Positions 34,741 through 46,219 are shown, counted from the first letter of the stretch. The stretch is 64,000 nt of DNA from Hysterangium stoloniferum (GCA_015178975.1 WHVD01000147.1:1-64000), one strand, 5' to 3'. Numbers and translations are program-made. Notes: generated by a model from the sequence alone, not told the origin.

Positions 34741-35662
34741 CCGACCCCACTTCCGCCATCACCGGGTATCCCTCCCGACTCTCTGTATTCATATTGCATG
34801 TCCTTAGGTAGCCCTATCCATGACCTTCGACAAGAGCGAATGGACGTCAATGTGGACCCTTTTACACTGGACGTCATCGTTCCCATGACAAGCGGAAAGG
34901 TGAAGGAGATGCAGAAGGCCACCACTCCTCTCCCAGAGCGATCCCCTATTCCCATCCCTGACAGCCTGCTTCCCCCCACTGAGCTCATCTCCACCACTTT
35001 CTGGATGCGTGTAGCTGTCAACTACCCTTCCATACAGTTTCCTGTCAGAAGGGTACTATCACAGCTAGTGCCGGTACTTCAGCAACCGGTCCTTCAAGGG
35101 AGCCTTAAGTGTTGTCGCAGTCTTGCTCCATTGTCGGAGATAATGGAGGATTTCTATCTCTCCTTCAAGGATCCCGCAGAGGGGAAGAACTTTGCATGAG
35201 CAGCTCAGGAGATTAAACTCTCTATGTTCCGGTACGTCATAGTGGAACCCCACCGTCTGCCCCCAGACTCAGCGAGTGTCCTCTCTATTGCTGGCTTCGT
35301 AGATTTACTCGAGGCCCTCGTCCTGACACCTCCCACAGAGACCACTACACAGCCACATGTTCCTGCCCCGCTACCTGTGTCTTTGTTTCCCCTCCCCAAT
35401 GCTCCTCTTCTCACGCAGATTTCTGCTCCGCCGGTTAGTGTCCGCGCAGTCATTCGTTGCAGAGAGAAAGCCTACAGATGATGGGCCGACTCCTTGTACA
35501 GGGATTCTAGTGATTTGGCTCGAGCAAGAATAGCCGAGTCCTTCAGAGTAAAAAGGGAATGATGGGGAAACATCATTTTGGACCTTGGGGGATCCTCACA
35601 GGAAGCTTGGGGCAGCGTCCCAGATGCTCTTCGACACCTTGTATAGCACATCCCTTTGAACT

Positions 35663-35668
35663 GGGGGG
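35663..35668 (+). other. Polypurine tract of gypsy A
   Basis: GGGGGG in CTGGGGGGCAC directly before the 3' LTR, at the expected place of the plus-strand primer. A' has the complementary GTGCCCCCC after its LTR (58163). Confidence 0.5.
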
Positions 35669-35671
35669 CAC

Positions 35672-36313
35672 TGTGAAGGGTATGCATATATGCATGATTG
35701 GACAGTGGAATAATATACATATTATATTACTTTATTATCTAGTTTCTATTCTTTTTCCTTAATTCTCTATATCTTTCGAGCATACTCGTATTTCTTAGTT
35801 TGAAGTCTTGTGTATACCTATGGGCGCTCTCGGTGCCAAAAGATAGACACTTTTTTACCCAGCAGACACCACCTCGTAACGACCCAGACATCGAATAGCG
35901 AGAGGTGTCAAGGGTAACGTCTCAGCTACTTATAAAAGTAGCAACTACTTGCGTACTAGTAATCTTTGGACTCGAACCGCGAAGGTCAAGTCCCACTTTC
36001 AAGTCTTTGCACTCATCAACACTCTAGTCGATTCGTGCTGCTATATCTCTACCTCTGATATTCAGTCTTTCGCTGATTATCTTTCTTACTTCTAGCTACA
36101 AGTTGTACCGTAAAGGTCAACTCTCCTTTTCTCCGGTCCTTATCGTCACGAGCAACTGTACAGTTGCTCTTGTGATGTGTAGTGCGTCTCTTTACTAGTA
36201 CTATCAGTCTAGTAATCTACAGTATTGTGCAGGACAGTCAATACTTAATAATAGTAGTTGAATAAATACTATTCCTTGTACATCGAGCAGTCAGAATCTA
36301 TCGACTCTTCACA
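35672..36313 (+). repeat. 3' LTR of gypsy A
   Basis: 642 bp, same ends as the 5' LTR, with scattered differences that are mostly transitions (for example GGGTGCTC to GGGCGCTC, GTTCGAAG to GTTTGAAG). Confidence 0.95.
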
Positions 36314-36433
36314 CCCGCATATTGTCCTACCGAAGATATGACAGGAGACATATTCACCAAAGCTTTACCTCACCCAAAGCTCATCTATTTTACATCAAAA
36401 CTCGGTCTTATTAACACTCGACTTGAGGGGAAG
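36314..36433 (+). pseudogene. Copia RNase H C-terminus and polypurine tract
   Basis: Reads YCPTEDMTGDIFTKALPHPK and LGLINTRLEGKC-like end, the usual end of a copia polyprotein. GAGGGGAAG just before the 3' LTR (36425-36433) is the polypurine tract. Confidence 0.9.
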
Positions 36434-36858
36434 TGTTAGTAATCAAGTCTTCGCATAAACCGAAATATGGATCCGATGACGAGTATATGCACATATATGC
36501 GCATATATTGTAGTGCCGTTAAGGGGGGGAGTAACTCCTAATTACGAATTTCTCCTTAATGATGCAATTGACTAGAAACTTCGAGCATCAAAATTTCCCC
36601 TTTTCTATTCCCCTAATAACTCTCCTAAAATAATTAGAAAGTAAATAAAAAGTCGCGATATTTCACCATATACCTCAGTGAAGTTTACTCACTCACTCAC
36701 TGAGGTATATGCGCAATCATCTATTCTTATTCTATTACTTACGAAATGTCTTACAGCTTCGAATTTAGGTATTATAATATATAGTGAAGTTTACTCACTC
36801 ACTCACTGAGCTTCGAATTTAGACTCTACCCTTCCGAATTCTTGTCTTCTACTCAACA
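36434..36858 (+). repeat. 3' LTR of copia, with internal tandem duplication
   Basis: 425 bp against 304 bp for the 5' LTR. The surplus is a repeated stretch with GTGAAGTTTACTCACTCACT twice (near 36678 and 36783) and CTTCGAATTTAG twice. The order suggests duplication after, or at, insertion. Confidence 0.9.
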
Positions 36859-37147
36859 TTTCACGACAAATAAGAACAAGGCTCAGGGAAAGTGGAAATT
36901 AAACAATTTCATTCATGGGTGACTAAGAGGTGGCCGTTTTGAGCAGTTTGCCACATCGATTCCAAGCGCTTCTAAAGGTGTGGCGGCTCGCTTAACGCGA
37001 TCTAGGCTATATCAAGGTTCAGGGCGGCAGTCCTTTTCTAAGCCATCTGTGAACACAAGCGTCAATGTCCACGCACATGAGCAGTGAGTCTCAGTGGGTT
37101 GACATACTTTTACCTTCAAATCCTTCACTTATCCCCTTCGCCTTAGT

Positions 37148-38584
37148 GATGGTTACCTGGAGGCAGACCGTGGTCATTCTCAACTACCCAGGGAACTCAC
37201 CAACCCCCTCAATTTGTAAGATCCTTCCGCGTCGCCTGAGCTTATATTGAACTGTGCATTCAATTCCCTTTCACGACTTGACAGTGATACATTGGATGTT
37301 CATCACCCGATGAACCCCAGCTCGCCTCGTGTCTCAACGAGAAGTCGCCCTCACTTCCATCTCGCTGATGATTCTGATAGTGACCAGAGTCCGGCCCGAC
37401 GTTCATTCAGACGCCGGGAGGTAAGTGCTTATATGGATCATATACATGAAACGTCAGGCAATGTTTTCTAGATTATCCTCGCACTACCTGTAACCAACAC
37501 TCCTCGTTTGGTTAGGAATCCTGTCAAGTTACCATGGGCTTCCCTCGTTGAGAAAATTTCTCGCTACCATGGTAACTTGGCGCGATTCCTAACCAAACGA
37601 GGAGTGTTGGTTACAGGTAGTGCAAGGATAATCTAGAAAACGTTGCCTAACGCTTCCCTCGTTGAGAAAATTTCTCGCTATCAGGATCCACTGATGAAGT
37701 AAGTTCCAAATGCTATGACCATGTACATTGCGTATTGAACGTGAATGGTGTTAGGTATAAGCTCACTGACTCTGATCCTGATGTTGAAATCGCAGAGTGG
37801 AATGACATCTGCACCAAGTTGGAAACAATGGGAGCAATGTGTAAAGCCTCTCATTCTGACCCTAATCTCACATATGACGGGGAGACTGAAATGTGGGCAG
37901 TGGTTATATTAATCCAATAGCCTCAATAGCCTGACTTCCTTTTCTGATACAGTGCTAGAACTCCTCGTCACCTAACAAATCTCATTCACAATGATCACAT
38001 GGAGGTGAGTACCACTTCCATGTAACCCTGTGAACTTCGCTAGTGCCGAGGCGCTGGGTGCACTCTCCGGGACAGATACCTCTTTTGCTGGACAAACACC
38101 CTCGCCTCCCCTTGCACTAACCTTCCCGCAATCCGTGCTGTCAGAAACATTTGGCGGTTTCAAAATGCGGAATTTAAAATGCATCCCGCTCATCCAGGAG
38201 GACCTGAAACGTCAACAATGTTCATTTGGGCGTTCAAACTCACATATCCATACCATGCATCACTGGTTGGTTGGACATTTATTCAGACCTCCAAGAGACG
38301 GCAGGATAGACTTGTCTTTTGGGCAATTAGCCCATATTTATGAGTCACTATTACGGTGTCCGGAAAAAAATTGTCACCAGCAAGGTGGGTTTTTTTGGAA
38401 AGACAATTTCCAAGACCATATGAGGAAACATAGAGATGGGCTGTCACCCGGTCGGTTATTGGTGGACATTGAGAAGCGAGAGGCTGACGTACTACATTTG
38501 GTGCGCTCGCTTTCAGAGGAGGACGAACGGTCGTACATATGCTGGGAAGACCAGTTTATTATTCTCATGTTCACGTTATTATAG
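37148..38584 (+). pseudogene. Second copy of the C2H2-like gene, inactivated
   Basis: Homolog of the gene at 6398-7723 with the same exon order. Damage: TGA in exon 2 (CCCGATGAACC near 37308) if the frame used in copy 1 is right, an inverted duplication inside intron 2/exon 3 (37452-37680), and a stop plus 2-bp deletion at the start of the last exon (TCCATGTAACCCTGTG near 38020). The last exon is otherwise well kept from 38030 to 38584, including CPEKNCHQQGGFFW and DHMRKHRDG. Confidence 0.6.
37452..37680. repeat. Inverted duplication with repeated end (templated insertion)
   Basis: About 85 bp (37452-37536) reappears inverted at 37566-37651. The 28 bp CTTCCCTCGTTGAGAAAATT onward occurs both before (37539-37566) and after (37653-37680) the inverted arm. 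Copy 1 has only the single arrangement (6690-6820). The inverted arm keeps TTGGCGCGATTCC as in copy 1, while the left arm has changed to GAATCCTGTCAAG. Confidence 0.85.
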
Positions 38585-40492
38585 CTTGTTGATTATCCAT
38601 GAATAAATGTTGGTTTGGTATCATCATTGATCTACAGGACGCAAAGTAACGTTCTAATCGGAGATCACCATGTATTGACGTGGCAAACTTCACTTTCTGA
38701 AAACCAAAACCCCGTGCTTGCTGCGAAGAGATTCGATCTCACTTCCTTCTCTAGCGTAGAACCAACTATTATCCTCACAAATATCTAAAAGGGATTTTTG
38801 ATTTTGGAGCTGAGGCCGCCTAAATAATTCACGTCTACACGGATGATCCATATCAGATTATTTTCAAGCATTGCATTTAATGATCGTCCCCGATGAAACG
38901 TCGTTATTGTTCCGCGTCCTATACAACGCCGGACGCTTACTAGGTGATTGATTTTTTCGGTAGTTGGTCGTTCCAAGGTGATCTGGATGGGTAGGGGGTA
39001 CGAGTAGCCTACTTGAACATTATTCACCTTATTCAGGAAGCGTCAACTGATCTACGTCATACCCCCTGACTATTGTGCTATTCTCATGTGCCAGCAGCCT
39101 GTCCTAGTTCCTGTTCACGTGCATCACATCAATGGGAATTACCGTCGATCAAAGGAGGGCTCTCACAATTTTCTTCATTACTCCCAACGTAGAGGCGTAT
39201 GACAACTAGTTTCACACCCAAATAACTCGCCGCTCTATGGTGGGAGGGATAAAGCTACGAACGATTCAAGATAGAAAAAGATTCTTCCATCTGATCAGAG
39301 CGCGACAAATAATTTTGTAGATGACCATTTTCGTTGCTCGTGGCTGATACCCTGTTAAATGTTCCGAATATTGCCGGGACTTTGATGTATCCCGGGTTCC
39401 ACCATTAGCTGGTTGGCGGGAGTATTAACAACTCTCTGCGAATATGACTCCTGTTAGAATATATTATAGCTATGCATGTGTGCACAAATTGTTACACCCG
39501 TAACCAACCCTCTTTACCCTTTGACTTTCCCCATTTGGCGAGTAGATACTAAGTGGGTAGTTTCCATGTATGTATGCCTTTTTATGAAACAGAGGTACAT
39601 CGGAAAGTGTATTGCTTTCCCTTGGTATTCTTGTCAGCTTTGAGGTTTGGTTTTAACAGTTCCTACAGTCGCGTACGAAATTCAGACGACGACGATCAGG
39701 AGGTTGGAATCTTAATCAACAGCATTCACAGCGGAATATCTTTGATATACTTGTCTCGAGTTGAGCTGGATTTTCAAGTTCAGTAAATCCCCAATACGTG
39801 ACACCTATAACGTTCAACAGGATTCAGAGATGAAATCATGGAAAACCAAAAATGGGAAGCTGACCATCGCTCAAGCCGGGATTCTATTGGATCATGATTT
39901 CTCTACTCTGTTGTCAATCAGGGTGACTACCGCTAGGAGTGTCCCCCAGGAAGGTAAGAGATTGCGTCTGAGGTGAAAAGAGTTCCGTTATCCTAAATTG
40001 AGCCATGGAATATCGGAACTCGGGTTACTATCTTCTTTTCTCGACTTCGCCAGTGTGAAAGACGGTCATGCTGAAAACGGGAAAATGTCCACATCAAACG
40101 TTTGTGGCAAGAAAATGCACAGGATATGTACTTGTCAATGAAACACTTTATAAGACTGGTCGCCGTGAATATAATAATACATATAATGTTCAATTGTAGC
40201 GGCTGGAAGAGCCTTCACACACGAGAGTCCGGTTCCTTCGGGGGTCGAGAAGAGGTGAATGATTTTTGGATCCATCACCACCTAGGAAGTTAGAGTGAAT
40301 TGTACTGGCGGAAGTGGCTGCAGAATTGATTGTGAGGACACAGGGAGGCGGATTAGTTATACCGAGCCTTGGGGCGATATGACCAACGCATATAGTTGAA
40401 ATTTTCACCCTATTTGCCATCATTTCAAGTAGGTTCGCATATCGGATGTTATCGGAGGCTATCGCCCTGCGCGGATGGTAACCCTTCCCCGA

Positions 40493-40732
40493 TGTAAGGC
40501 TGTCGGTATCAGCCTCACTCGGTCAACACGGACAGGACTAAGTTTTCTTTATTTTAAAATATCAGTAGGATACAAGGCGAATGCGAGGTTCCCTAGGGAG
40601 GAGTGGGGAAAGGATTAATGGTTGAAGAGAAGATTGATTCTATCACTATAGGATATGGGTTTTTATGTAGTCAAGGTGAATGTGGCGGGAGAACAAAGAA
40701 CCGCATGATCAGGCACAAGGGGGCTGCTTAGC
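40493..40732 (-). repeat. LTR L3, right half (minus orientation)
   Basis: Begins TGTAAGGCTGTCGG (the reversed L3 end) after CCCGA (40488-40492) and follows the L3 sequence to GGGGGCTGCTTAGC. There it breaks off at the L3 position where the piece at 53505-53584 stops. Together the two pieces make one complete LTR. Confidence 0.85.
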
Positions 40733-43700
40733 ACCCTTATGCGACATAGCTGTATTCAATCAATAGCCTTAGCTATACGTAGCAGTTGAACTTCGAAGTG
40801 AGAGCTATGATGCTTCTCATCGTCTCCCTCAACAAAACAGATTTCTCTCTTTTCCAAGTCATGCCACTTGACACATAATACATTCTCCTCTTCCTATACT
40901 CACTATGCAACATCTATGTAATTTTCCGGAGTAGTTGCTCTTGGATGTTTATAAGCGGGTCTCTTTGCATGCAACTTATTTTGACCAATATCCCAATATC
41001 TACAAGATTGAGGTACCGTACCCCATCCTTAACGCCTTTTTTAGTAGCTATAGAGACGTGTACCGTGAAGCAGACGTCCATGATTGCTCCCATAGGATCG
41101 GATCGGATAAGATAGTACAAGAATTGTTGGAGAGTATGCGGCGTATCCCAGTTTCTGAACAGATGATGTTGACATGCGTTTACATTCAGGCCAGAGATAC
41201 GACAGATTGTACGCTCTGTGGTAATTACAAACTTGCCTCGACTGCTTGTGAAGCCCTACATGATCCTTCCTGCCAACACCACGTCACGTTGGCCCAAGAA
41301 TGATGTCGAGGATGTTTTGGGACGTTAAAGAGCAATATTGTCGTTCTGCGGATATGTCTGAACCTCTATCGAAAGGGACAAAGTGTTGGTCAACGGTGTG
41401 GATAGGGATGAGTTTTTGTTTTTGTTTCAGTCAAGCTCTACAGTAGTGGAGAAGGTAGGATCAAAGACTCACACATTCATCTCCCCCCCCCCCTCCCATA
41501 ACATCCGATCGAGATCTCAAACGTACTCGTCGGCCTCGATATCTTAACCCCCTCCCCCTTCTCATCGCCCTTTCTGCCTTCGGCCACAACGACACCTGCC
41601 CATTCGAAGGGAATCATGAAGCCCTCTCGGTGGAGGACAGTGTGGTGGGAGTCTTGGGGACTGTAGTGGTGGGAAGGGACGTATTTGTGGGTCAGGGTTA
41701 TAGTGTGTAAGAAAGGGAAGAGTGCGGGCTGTATTCTGTCGTGCCGACTGGCAACGCAAATTACCGTACAGGCGAATCACTCGGAGGAGGGATTAGAATG
41801 AAAAGTGAGTGGATGTAGTGTTGTAGTCACCCGTTGCACTGTAGTTGTAATCCGCGTCCTAAATCCTAAATGACGGCTCAATCAGTATCGTAGAAGGGAG
41901 AAAAAAAAAGAAAGAATAGAAGGATTGCTCACAATCAAATGATTCCCATCCCAAACCAATCTCGTCGGATACCCTCATTCCACACAACATCCCAGACCTC
42001 AAAAGATGCATATATGCATAGTTCCCGCTCTCGTAGGCTCCTCCGGCCCCAACACGCATTTCCGAAGCCGCGCGCCATCTGTTAGAATGTAAGACCTAAT
42101 ATTAAACTCAGTCTCGTATACACGTATGACGGACTAATGTAGAGTACCTAATATTAAACTAGAGTGTATAAGTATTTGTAAGTGACGGATTGAGGATAAA
42201 CCAACTCACCTCAGTCTCGTATACACGTATAACGGACTGAGGTGATACTACTATTGTCTCTAGTTTATATATTCTACCGCATATGTTACCAAGGCACCGT
42301 CAAAGTGATACCGGGCATCCATGCCCGAGGATTAAGGTTGGGTGATCTTAGGTCGATACGAAAAGTTTCGATGGTGTTTTCCAACACCATCGTCGTATAG
42401 AGTAGAGCTTTCTCGGCACAAAACATGGACAACAAAAGGCCACGAGAAACGAAAAATAATGGTGGTTGGTGGTTGGGGAGGGATTAGGTCCGTGCGTAGA
42501 GGGAGAGCTGGCATGAATAATGGACGCGTCGGGGATGGCTAGACGCCAAGGGTTGGGAGGAACAAAATTGGAGATGTTTACGAGGGATGAGGTCAGGAGC
42601 CCACTATGCTCCTATGCTCACCCACAAGCAGCGGGGGAGTATCCTGTGTATCCTGAAGAAGTCAGGGTTGTGGGTACCGGACGGAAGTGTGAAACCGGAC
42701 ATGGGAAGTAAAGAGAATAGGTCTTTGTTTAGCGGTGTAGGTTTCACCCTCAGCGAATGTAAGACAGTATTCAGGAGGATACGGGGCGGTTCATTCAGCG
42801 TCTTGGGACTGACGTGGATTGACAGTAAGGTAGCCTACGGGTAGAGTTGACGTTGGGCAGATCGACCTATAGGACAGGACACAATACACACATCCCAATC
42901 TCACTCTCTGTTTTCTAAAGATCACGTACACGGAGGCCATGGCAATCACTACCACCTACTGCATCACGAACTGCCCGCTTTTTCTCATTGCCATTCGATA
43001 ATGCATTCACCACCTGGATTGAATTCCTAGAGTGCTTAGACGACAGGCTTTGTGACTGACGCAGCCGCATGAATCTTTGTAGCCCACACATTTCCAAATA
43101 ATAATTTGAATACACCACCAACTTGCATTTAATTTTACGACTTAGCTCGTATTAATATCCAGCAGTTCTGTTTGCCTTTACCCTTGGCGATAATAAATAG
43201 ATCGTCGACAAACACCAGAACATATCGTGTCACATTCGCCTCCCTGTGCGTTAGACTAATGGTTTGGGGTTCATCATGAAAAATGCAACAGTCGTCCCAG
43301 CATACTCACGTTAGTACAGCATTATGTATGCCAAATTTTCCCAGTACTTAGATAGACGGACGTCTTGCGCTGAGGCTCGCTCCGAAGACGAATTACCAGT
43401 TCGTGATGTAATTACTCGCTCTACGTATTATCTTATCCTTACATACTTCATTCGACATCCATAGTCACTGGCACGAACCGCTCCCCCAAGGCTGAAGTCG
43501 GTCCCGATCTTCTAGTCTGCCTGGCTCGACTCAGAAGTCCCATCTATCAAATTCTCATAGTAGCTGCTAGTTGCACAAGCTGAAATCATGATGTCATGCC
43601 GCTTTTTAAAGTTAAACCCGAATTGTTACTGCTGGATAGTCGCGCATTTATATGAAATACATTTCTTTTAGCATTAATGTATATTTAAATATAAGCATAA

Positions 43701-44861
43701 ATTCAAAAGGGATAAAATTGAAAATTACTTAGAACTTTGCCGCGCAGACGACTCGGACCTGAACAGACTGGTCACGATATACATATCGAGCATACCCTCG
43801 CATAACGTCAAACCATGGGATCGATATGTCTGTTCGTGATGCACTCTCACCTAATGTCCGTGACGTCTGAGTAGTATAAAGGCTCCTAGAGGGTACGTAC
43901 TAGCTTTTCCACTTTTCTGATGTGTCGTAAAAGTCCCAGATGACCATGGAGCTGTCCTACAGCTCTTGTGGTGCGGGAGGCACCTTAAATCTCACACGTC
44001 ATGAAGGCATGCCACTCAGTGGCAAGGCCTGTAGCAGTATGGACATTCCGCGTGCAAAGGAATGGCTCACTTTCGGCTGCTGTCTGAAGTTTTCCGTGAC
44101 ATTAAAACGATAGGGACAACAGATGAAAGAGTTGTCTGGCGGTGAAATACTGTAAGTCCGCTTTAGACAGAGGGGATGACCAGCGGATGAAAAACAATAC
44201 GATGGCACAAGAGGGACTCGAGGACTGGCATGATATATCTCATTGAGCGTCAGGTGAAAAGAAGTTTTCTTCCTTCCCGTAATAAGTATATGTATGTGAA
44301 GAGCATGATATACCTTCAACAGCTAGACAAAGTCCTGTTTACCGCGAAATACCATTCCACCAGAAATAACAATTGAAGCAAAAGTTGATGTCAAAGTGCA
44401 AATGAAACTACAGTGGCGAGCGACTTCCGGTTCACTTCAAATAAAAGCATAGATATGACAATTAATGAGGAATTACCCAGTGTGTAGTAGGTGTAGATAT
44501 AGGGGAAGTAGCAGATACATGAGGGAAATCAAACCTTTGCGAGAAACATCGCGTTGCAACGCCTTCCGAATGTGGTGGGGCTTAGTCAGCGTGGGAGGGC
44601 ACAACGTTCCATTTGACTTCCTCTGAACAATGAATTACGCCGCTACTCTTATCCCGGTTGCGGAAACTGAGATCTCAAAATCTAAGCTGTATACCAGGAA
44701 TTGCACTGTTTATACAATTCTTAGCCTTGACTGTGACATCAAGTTTCAGCCCACAATGCGCGTCATCCTAGTGTCAAACGTCCGCCCGGGGCATACAACA
44801 CCGTAATGAAGACGGGAATTCCAGCCTTGTCCAACTCGGACTGATATCTGCAAAGCTGTAT
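40733..44861. other. Long stretch without a supported gene
   Basis: The longest frame, 40935-41303 (122 residues, with CTLCGNYKLAS), has no family I recognise. A near-palindrome CCTCAGTC..GACTGAGG lies at 42209-42242, with a related sequence near 42109, within what may be a small LTR-like repeat starting TGTTAGAATGTAAG near 42081. A perfect 10-bp stem CGATGGTGTT/AACACCATCG sits near 42369-42392. A TATAAAGG near 43877 precedes a 55-codon frame at 43946. None of these is strong enough to annotate as a gene. Confidence 0.35.
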
Positions 44862-44969
44862 GGTTGGGTAGGGGCAGAGCGTTAGCTCTCCGCGTAAGCG
44901 TGGGAAGACTCGCCGCTCACCCACAAAGGCTGCCTACAAACGCGGCGAGGCTACGCCGCCGACCCAACC
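44862..44969 (-). ncRNA. Cloverleaf-like fold directly after the DIRS recombinase stop
   Basis: On the minus strand it begins right after the TAG at 44970-44972. Outer stem: GGTTGGGT/ACCCAACC (44962-44969 with 44862-44869). Inside are three hairpins: GCGGCG/CGCCGC (44942-44959), GTGGG/CCCAC (44900-44924) and AGAGC/GCTCT (44876-44889, loop of four). It is a four-way junction by base pairing, GC-rich compared with its surroundings. Role unknown; it could be an RNA signal of the element. Confidence 0.5.
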
Positions 44970-46219
44970 CTAGGCAGCTGCTGTTCTGGCTGAAAGATTC
45001 CTCAAATGATGCGATGCGATTTGCTCAAAGGCCCTAATGTACGTTTGATATGCTAGTGACTTCCATCTGCCTGCTAACCTTACTATTTCGAAATCGACTC
45101 CCTGTGCCAGGAAAAGGAAGCACCGCCAATACGAAATGAGTGGCCGAAGGATGTTCCCCATCCTTTTTGAGTAAGTATTGAATTTATCCACTCAAGTGCT
45201 GCTGTTCTGACTACTGGTCTGATATCACCCTTGTTGCCTCGCCAGCAGAACAGTGGGTTGTCTGGCCCTGCTGGTACAACTCTCGATAAGTTGATCAGGG
45301 CTTTGATTGGGCATGTTCCTTGTTGCTCTGTCAGGAATACTGACTGTGTGCTACCAGCTTTGGCTGTTTTTGATGCAGGTAAGTCCAAGCGTGCGTAGCA
45401 TTTTCCATTGTCGTCCCAACTAATCAGGGCATCCTTTCGTTTCAGGTGCTTTCTGGTGTCAAAATGCGATCTAGACGGTACAGTGACTTCTCCAAAACAC
45501 ATCAGCCCCCAAAAGGGACACATTGATACAGCCCAAATGCAGGTGTAAAAGGGGTCCTCTAGGTTCAAGGACGTCTTTAATGTGAACAGCATACTCAACT
45601 TCACTGGGGGCCTTGGAGGCCATCTACGTGCACTACCTTGTAGGTTATCTAACCCCCGCAGTGACCATTCTACTCTTGTGCACTCATCATCTGAAAGTGG
45701 CGGTGGCCAGCCTTGGGCTATGTGCCAGGCCCTAATTGCTGACAGGTACTTTCACGTTACACTGACTGATATTGTTTCAAAGGCCATCCCAGCAGCTAGC
45801 TCCTCGCCCAGCAATGCTGGGTCTGCTGCTGCCCATAATGCAAAGGAGTGTAAGACTGGGAAGGATGCTGGGAGCCTGTCTGATTCAGCCACGGAGAAAA
45901 TATTGCAGAAGATGTGAAATTTGCACAGGCCAGCTCCATAACCATTTGCCTCCCTAAGTGAAGCTTCTGAGGCTAAGGATGCAATTGCCTGTAAGACTGG
46001 ATGTTGCATTGTGGATGGCGGTGGGATGTTGACCCCTTTCCATTTGAACAGTCTCTCGCCTGCCTTACATGGTGGTCTGAGTGCTGATGGAATTACCTGC
46101 AACTGGCTCGGCGCTGGCATTCTGTTAAGAACTGAAAACTGACTAATGTCAGTGGCCGACAGGGACCGATCGGAAGGACTTGGCTTCAGCTTATGTGCTG
46201 CGCCCTTGCAAATATCCAT
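44970..46219 (-). pseudogene. DIRS tyrosine recombinase
   Basis: N-terminal part in 45752-46219 (PVLQAIASLASEASLREANG, GYGAGLCKFHIFC), then YLSAIRAWHIAQGWPPPL and FWGLMCFGEVTVPSRSHFD, GHSFRIGGASF (the H-x2-R box), and GRWKSLAYQTYIRAFEQIAS with the Tyr nucleophile, ending at 44970. The first catalytic Arg, expected in the LMRFGEV-type box, is Cys here (complement of 45497-45499), a C-to-T change. Frame changes lie near 45750, 45600 and 45130. The enzyme would insert circular cDNA without a target duplication. Confidence 0.85.

Larger units (their letters stand above)
31442..35563 (+). pseudogene. Additional ORF of gypsy A, downstream of chromodomain
   Basis: Starts MLPFQQNKQVLPKFKK. The first part has a basic nuclear-localisation-like stretch (RRLTRKRERH, PSKRQRRE), then WADFTETEDSEGG and LLRRIKLRRIILTRGDG. 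After an acidic stretch (DFSSDEDEEEDENRND) come YSIRYLGEDCHEGF, a long Pro-rich linker, and a C-terminal domain with FWMRVAVNYPS, FPVRRVLSQLVPVLQQPV, LSEIMEDFYLSFKDP and VEPHRLPPDS. Element Z (32374-34451) interrupts the Pro-rich linker. The same protein is encoded by A' (58300-60107, minus). A has a TGA at 35197-35199 where A' has CGA. A TGA at 35479-35481 exists in both copies. I know no family for it. It sits where env-like or other accessory genes lie in some LTR elements. Confidence 0.75.
21402..36313 (+). mobile_element. Ty3/gypsy chromovirus A (nested, 14.9 kb)
   Basis: Two 642-bp LTRs (21402-22043, 35672-36313) bound gag, protease, reverse transcriptase, RNase H, integrase with chromodomain, and an additional ORF before the 3' LTR. 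Flanks CTCAC (21397-21401) and CCCGC (36314-36318) differ by two transitions, yet the copia frame is restored (TLT then YCPTEDM) when one is removed. It contains Y2, a 333-bp MITE and Z; without these it is about 11.2 kb. A second copy, A', lies inverted at 57523-63220. Confidence 0.95.
14700..36858 (+). mobile_element. Ty1/copia retrotransposon with nested insertions
   Basis: A copia element bounded by LTRs 14700-15003 and 36434-36858 with the exact target duplication TTTCA (14695-14699, 36859-36863). The uninterrupted site is present at about 6100. Gene order gag, protease, integrase, reverse transcriptase, RNase H is that of Ty1/copia. Its own sequence is about 5 kb; the rest is solo LTR X (18418-19235), element Y1 (19765-21059) and gypsy A (21402-36313). 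It is dead: several nonsense changes and frameshifts. Confidence 0.95.
36859..40492 (+). repeat. Segmental duplication copy 2, part 2
   Basis: Collinear with 6101-9675 of copy 1, starting TTTCACGACAAATAAG and ending ACCCTTCCCCGA, where the half LTR L3 begins. Confidence 0.85.

Noticed and set aside
40935..41303. 122-residue ORF
   Set aside because: Open by length alone; no domain, no intron context and no second copy in the window.
43946..44113. 55-codon frame with four Cys after a TATAAAGG box and an ACCATGG start
   Set aside because: Too short, no signal peptide, no homolog known to me; such combinations arise by chance in 64 kb.
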